Origin: Xylaria sp. FL1777
Taxonomy: Eukaryota; Ascomycota; Sordariomycetes; Xylariales; Xylariaceae
DNA: 64,000 nt
NCBI GenBank assembly: GCA_022578965.1
Contig: MU400526.1
Span: 434,001 to 498,000 of the forward strand
Direction: 5' to 3'
The translations under genes were made by a program, and so were the position numbers. Position 1 is the first letter of the stretch. Each line of letters starts with the position of its first letter. Of this stretch, positions 61,914 through 64,000 are shown in pieces. The notes below the pieces were generated by a model. It made no database searches, was not told where the DNA came from, and was given only the letters and a program-made list of their open reading frames with translations.

Positions 61914-62900
61914 CTAGTCGTGATCATCTTCCGTCAGGCCAGGACATCCCTCCATCCCATCATCAGGATACTCGAATTTGCACCAGAAGCAATAGCGATA
62001 TTCCTTTCTAAGATGCTCTACAAGCCGCCGCAGCTTGACATCGGGTTCGAGGGCATTGAATTCATCGAGTTCCGGATCCTCCTCATCGAGATCTTCGACC
62101 AATGCATACGCAGTCTGCGTTTTGCCCACCGCTTTCCTGTCGTCCTCGTCCTCTAGGTCGTCTTCATACGTGGGTAACCGCGGCGTCGAGGTTTGCTGCA
62201 GATCGTACTTCATCCTCCGATCGCGCTCGGCCTCTTCCCGCCTGCGAATCAAGTCTCTCCAGACGACGGGGATAGACTTCAGCGGCCGCGTCGAGAGCGT
62301 CCGCTTCTTCGCAGGCACTTCCCCATCCCCATCCCCATCACCTATGCTACCGGTAACAGAACTATTCTGCTGCTGCTGCTGCTTCTCCTCGTCCATGCGC
62401 TCACACACCTTCATGGCAGCATAGATCTGGCGCTCGCACCGCGCAGCCTCGCGTTCCCTGCGCACGCGATCGCGGAACTCACTCTCATCGACCTTGACCT
62501 TCTTCTCAGCGGTATCGGCAGCCTCCCTGAGTTTGCGCTTGCGCTCGGAGTCCGCGCCGATGCCCGCGCGGTCGTCCTTCATCTCGGGGCGGATGGGCTC
62601 GAGACGCGCGCCGGCCGCGTTCTCCCTGCTGCCTAGCGCGCCGCCCTTGAAGCCCATCTTAGTCATCATGGCGAGGCCCTTGCTCCTTTTGGCCTGTGCG
62701 CCCTCGAGCATGGATCTCGACAGGGCCGCCTCACGCGCCTCGCGCTCCTCGGCCGCCAGCTCGGCCTTGGACTTGACGCGCCCCTTGATCTCGCCCTCAC
62801 GCTTGAGCCGCTGGCGCCGTTGCAGCGAGGTCTCGGTTGCCTTCGGCTCCTCCTCCCCAAAGGTCATGTTCATGTAGTCGTCATCTTCATCTGACGCCAT
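61914..62900 (-). CDS. GPATCH11-like G-patch protein
   Basis: Intronless, 328 residues. The acidic start (SDEDDDYMNMTFGEEEP) and basic coiled-coil helix lead into a G-patch-like stretch at about residues 72-115 (GLAMMTKMGFKGGALG, RLEPIRPEMKDDRAGIG). A long Arg/Glu-rich coiled coil follows. The C-terminal block, YLR-type RKEYRYCFWCKFEYPDDGME then CPGLTEDDHD, is the hallmark DUF4187 domain of GPATCH11/CCDC75 and fission yeast Cmg1-like proteins. The family is linked to splicing and, in animals, the kinetochore. A Gln run and GDGDGDG stretch lie near residues 175-195. This is the second G-patch gene of the window, and the two are unrelated outside that motif. Confidence 0.88.
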   Translation of the reverse strand: MASDEDDDYMNMTFGEEEPKATETSLQRRQRLKREGEIKGRVKSKAELAAEEREAREAALSRSMLEGAQAKRSKGLAMMTKMGFKGGALGSRENAAGARLEPIRPEMKDDRAGIGADSERKRKLREAADTAEKKVKVDESEFRDRVRREREAARCERQIYAAMKVCERMDEEKQQQQQNSSVTGSIGDGDGDGEVPAKKRTLSTRPLKSIPVVWRDLIRRREEAERDRRMKYDLQQTSTPRLPTYEDDLEDEDDRKAVGKTQTAYALVEDLDEEDPELDEFNALEPDVKLRRLVEHLRKEYRYCFWCKFEYPDDGMEGCPGLTEDDHD

Positions 62901-63468
62901 CTATAGCTAGCTAGCGCCTCTGTATCCGATCGTTACTTGCTTTGAGGGGTTGGACCGGCGACGAGATGCCAGTAACGTAACGCAGCGAAAAGAGCACAAC
63001 AGATTACGGTCATGCAAAGACTTCAAGTAGATAATGTAGGTGCCGATTATTTGAATGCATACTTATTGAATGTGGTAGAAACTTTTGAGGCAGGTTGATG
63101 AAAAATAAAGTGGAGCATGTCAATACAGCTGTACATTATAAATACTTCACAATTAACTTGGATGCATTATCACGAAAATCATAGTATTGAACATCCTCCA
63201 AGGGATATATGTATTGTACATAACTAGGCGTTTTAGAAATCTATAGTGATATAAGTACGCTGTTAATGTCAACTGAAGGTGTTCTTGCTTCAGAATTCAA
63301 CAGATTTGCCTAGGAAATACAAGGTCTATTGTGACATCAGCGCCTTAGATCTGTGACCAACAGATTCAACGCCTCCCTACGATAGCAGGTAGAAATACCC
63401 CATGATAATACTAAGCCGCCGAAAGAACGAAAACCCGACCCAAAAAACGCCGAACCTCAAACATGCCC
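62901..63468. other. Intergenic: GPATCH11 promoter, kinase 3' flank
   Basis: About 570 bp, AT-rich. No gene is supported. Confidence 0.45.
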
Positions 63469-64000
63469 TTATGCTTCATCGTCAGGTAGCTCGTCAATGA
63501 CCTGCTCTGTCATCGTTATCAATTCGTCAATGTCCGGCCGCTCACTGGGCTCAATCTTCAAGCATTTCCTCACTACTTCCTTGATAGGCTCGCTGATTAC
63601 TCCCCTTTCTGTGCCCGGATTCGCACCGACCGTGTTCTTCCCCTTCTTCTGTCTCTGCGGCCCTTCGTCGGGGAATCGCCAGTCACCACCCAGGACGCAC
63701 ATGCTGAGAGTGCCGCCAGTCTCATCGCTACGCATCTCGAAAGGCGACTTTCCTACGAGGCAAGCATACAGTGTGCAACCCAGCGACCAGATGTCTACCT
63801 TGGTGTCAATAACCGTTCCCGTCTTCACATCGAATAGCTCAGGGGCGCGATAGGGCATGGTGCTGTGTTCTGCCGCCGTGTCTTGTGTGGCGATGGCTAA
63901 GGACCTTGATGTGATCGCTATCGGCGACTCTGCGATTGAGCCTAGATCCATGATGATTGGTTGGGATCCGGAATCGTCAATCATGATGTTGCCTTTGGTG
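63469..64000 (-). CDS. STK16/Env7-type protein kinase, 5' part outside window
   Basis: C-terminal half of a Ser/Thr kinase of the NAK/STK16 group (yeast Env7, vacuolar membrane fusion). The frame is open to the window edge, beginning TKGNIMIDDSG, where the N is the metal-binding residue of the catalytic loop. The metal-binding triad reads DLG rather than DFG (IIMDLGSIAES), as in this group. Then come the APE motif in MPYRAPELFDVKTG, the F-helix DIWSLGCTLYACLVGKSPFE and the conserved C-lobe end KCLKIEPSERPDIDELI. About 177 residues are seen, so roughly half the protein, with the N-lobe and HRD motif, lies beyond 64000. An intron in the missing part is likely but unseen. Confidence 0.88.
   Translation of the reverse strand, partial: TKGNIMIDDSGSQPIIMDLGSIAESPIAITSRSLAIATQDTAAEHSTMPYRAPELFDVKTGTVIDTKVDIWSLGCTLYACLVGKSPFEMRSDETGGTLSMCVLGGDWRFPDEGPQRQKKGKNTVGANPGTERGVISEPIKEVVRKCLKIEPSERPDIDELITMTEQVIDELPDDEA

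Overview
The window is nuclear DNA of a filamentous ascomycete (Pezizomycotina, most likely a Sordariomycete; the order is not certain). The evidence is short 38-175 bp spliceosomal introns with GTAAGT/GTATGT donors and CTAAC-like branch points, a Zn2Cys6 regulator, a Clr5-ankyrin protein, an intron-containing tRNA-Val, a fungus-type cytosine deaminase and the fungal chromatin protein Snt2. Genes are spread over both strands without operons. Gene bodies are GC-richer, and the gaps between them are long, AT-rich and full of short motifs.

Left part (1-24 kb): the ESCRT-associated protein Bro1 (3' end cut by the window edge), mitochondrial DnaJ Mdj1, the Sin3/Rpd3 subunit SAP30, a Ulp1-like protein that appears to have lost its catalytic cysteine, a divergent pair of Zn2Cys6 regulator and DHA1-type drug exporter, a G-patch protein, a tRNA-Val(UAC), a class C beta-lactamase-like serine hydrolase, an unrecognised multi-exon gene and a small single-pass membrane protein.

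Middle part (24-44 kb): a 1073-residue Clr5-ankyrin protein, a tiny cysteine-rich secreted protein, a 3.3 kb AT-rich desert with a decayed tRNA-like element, Golgi protein Tvp38 in a GC-rich island, a conserved protein with three Cys-Pro motifs, a proline-iminopeptidase-like hydrolase, a secreted type-B carboxylesterase and a HELQ/Hel308-type DNA repair helicase.

Right part (44-64 kb): the large BAH/PHD/SANT protein Snt2, then 7.5 kb without an intact gene. That stretch holds microsatellites, a 15-bp inverted repeat and a DUF3632-like pseudogene whose stops fit RIP-type C:G to T:A mutation. It is followed by an alpha/beta hydrolase, cytosine deaminase Fcy1 (an intron of which carries CA and GA microsatellites), a GPATCH11-like protein and the C-terminal part of an STK16/Env7-type kinase cut by the right edge.

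Most genes are housekeeping: membrane traffic, mitochondrial folding, chromatin, DNA repair and pyrimidine salvage. The accessory material is the TF-exporter pair, the secreted hydrolases, the small secreted protein, the ankyrin protein and the unrecognised genes. I see no biosynthetic cluster, no intact transposon and no CRISPR. Exon joins were made by hand from splice signals and reading-frame continuity, so they are predictions.
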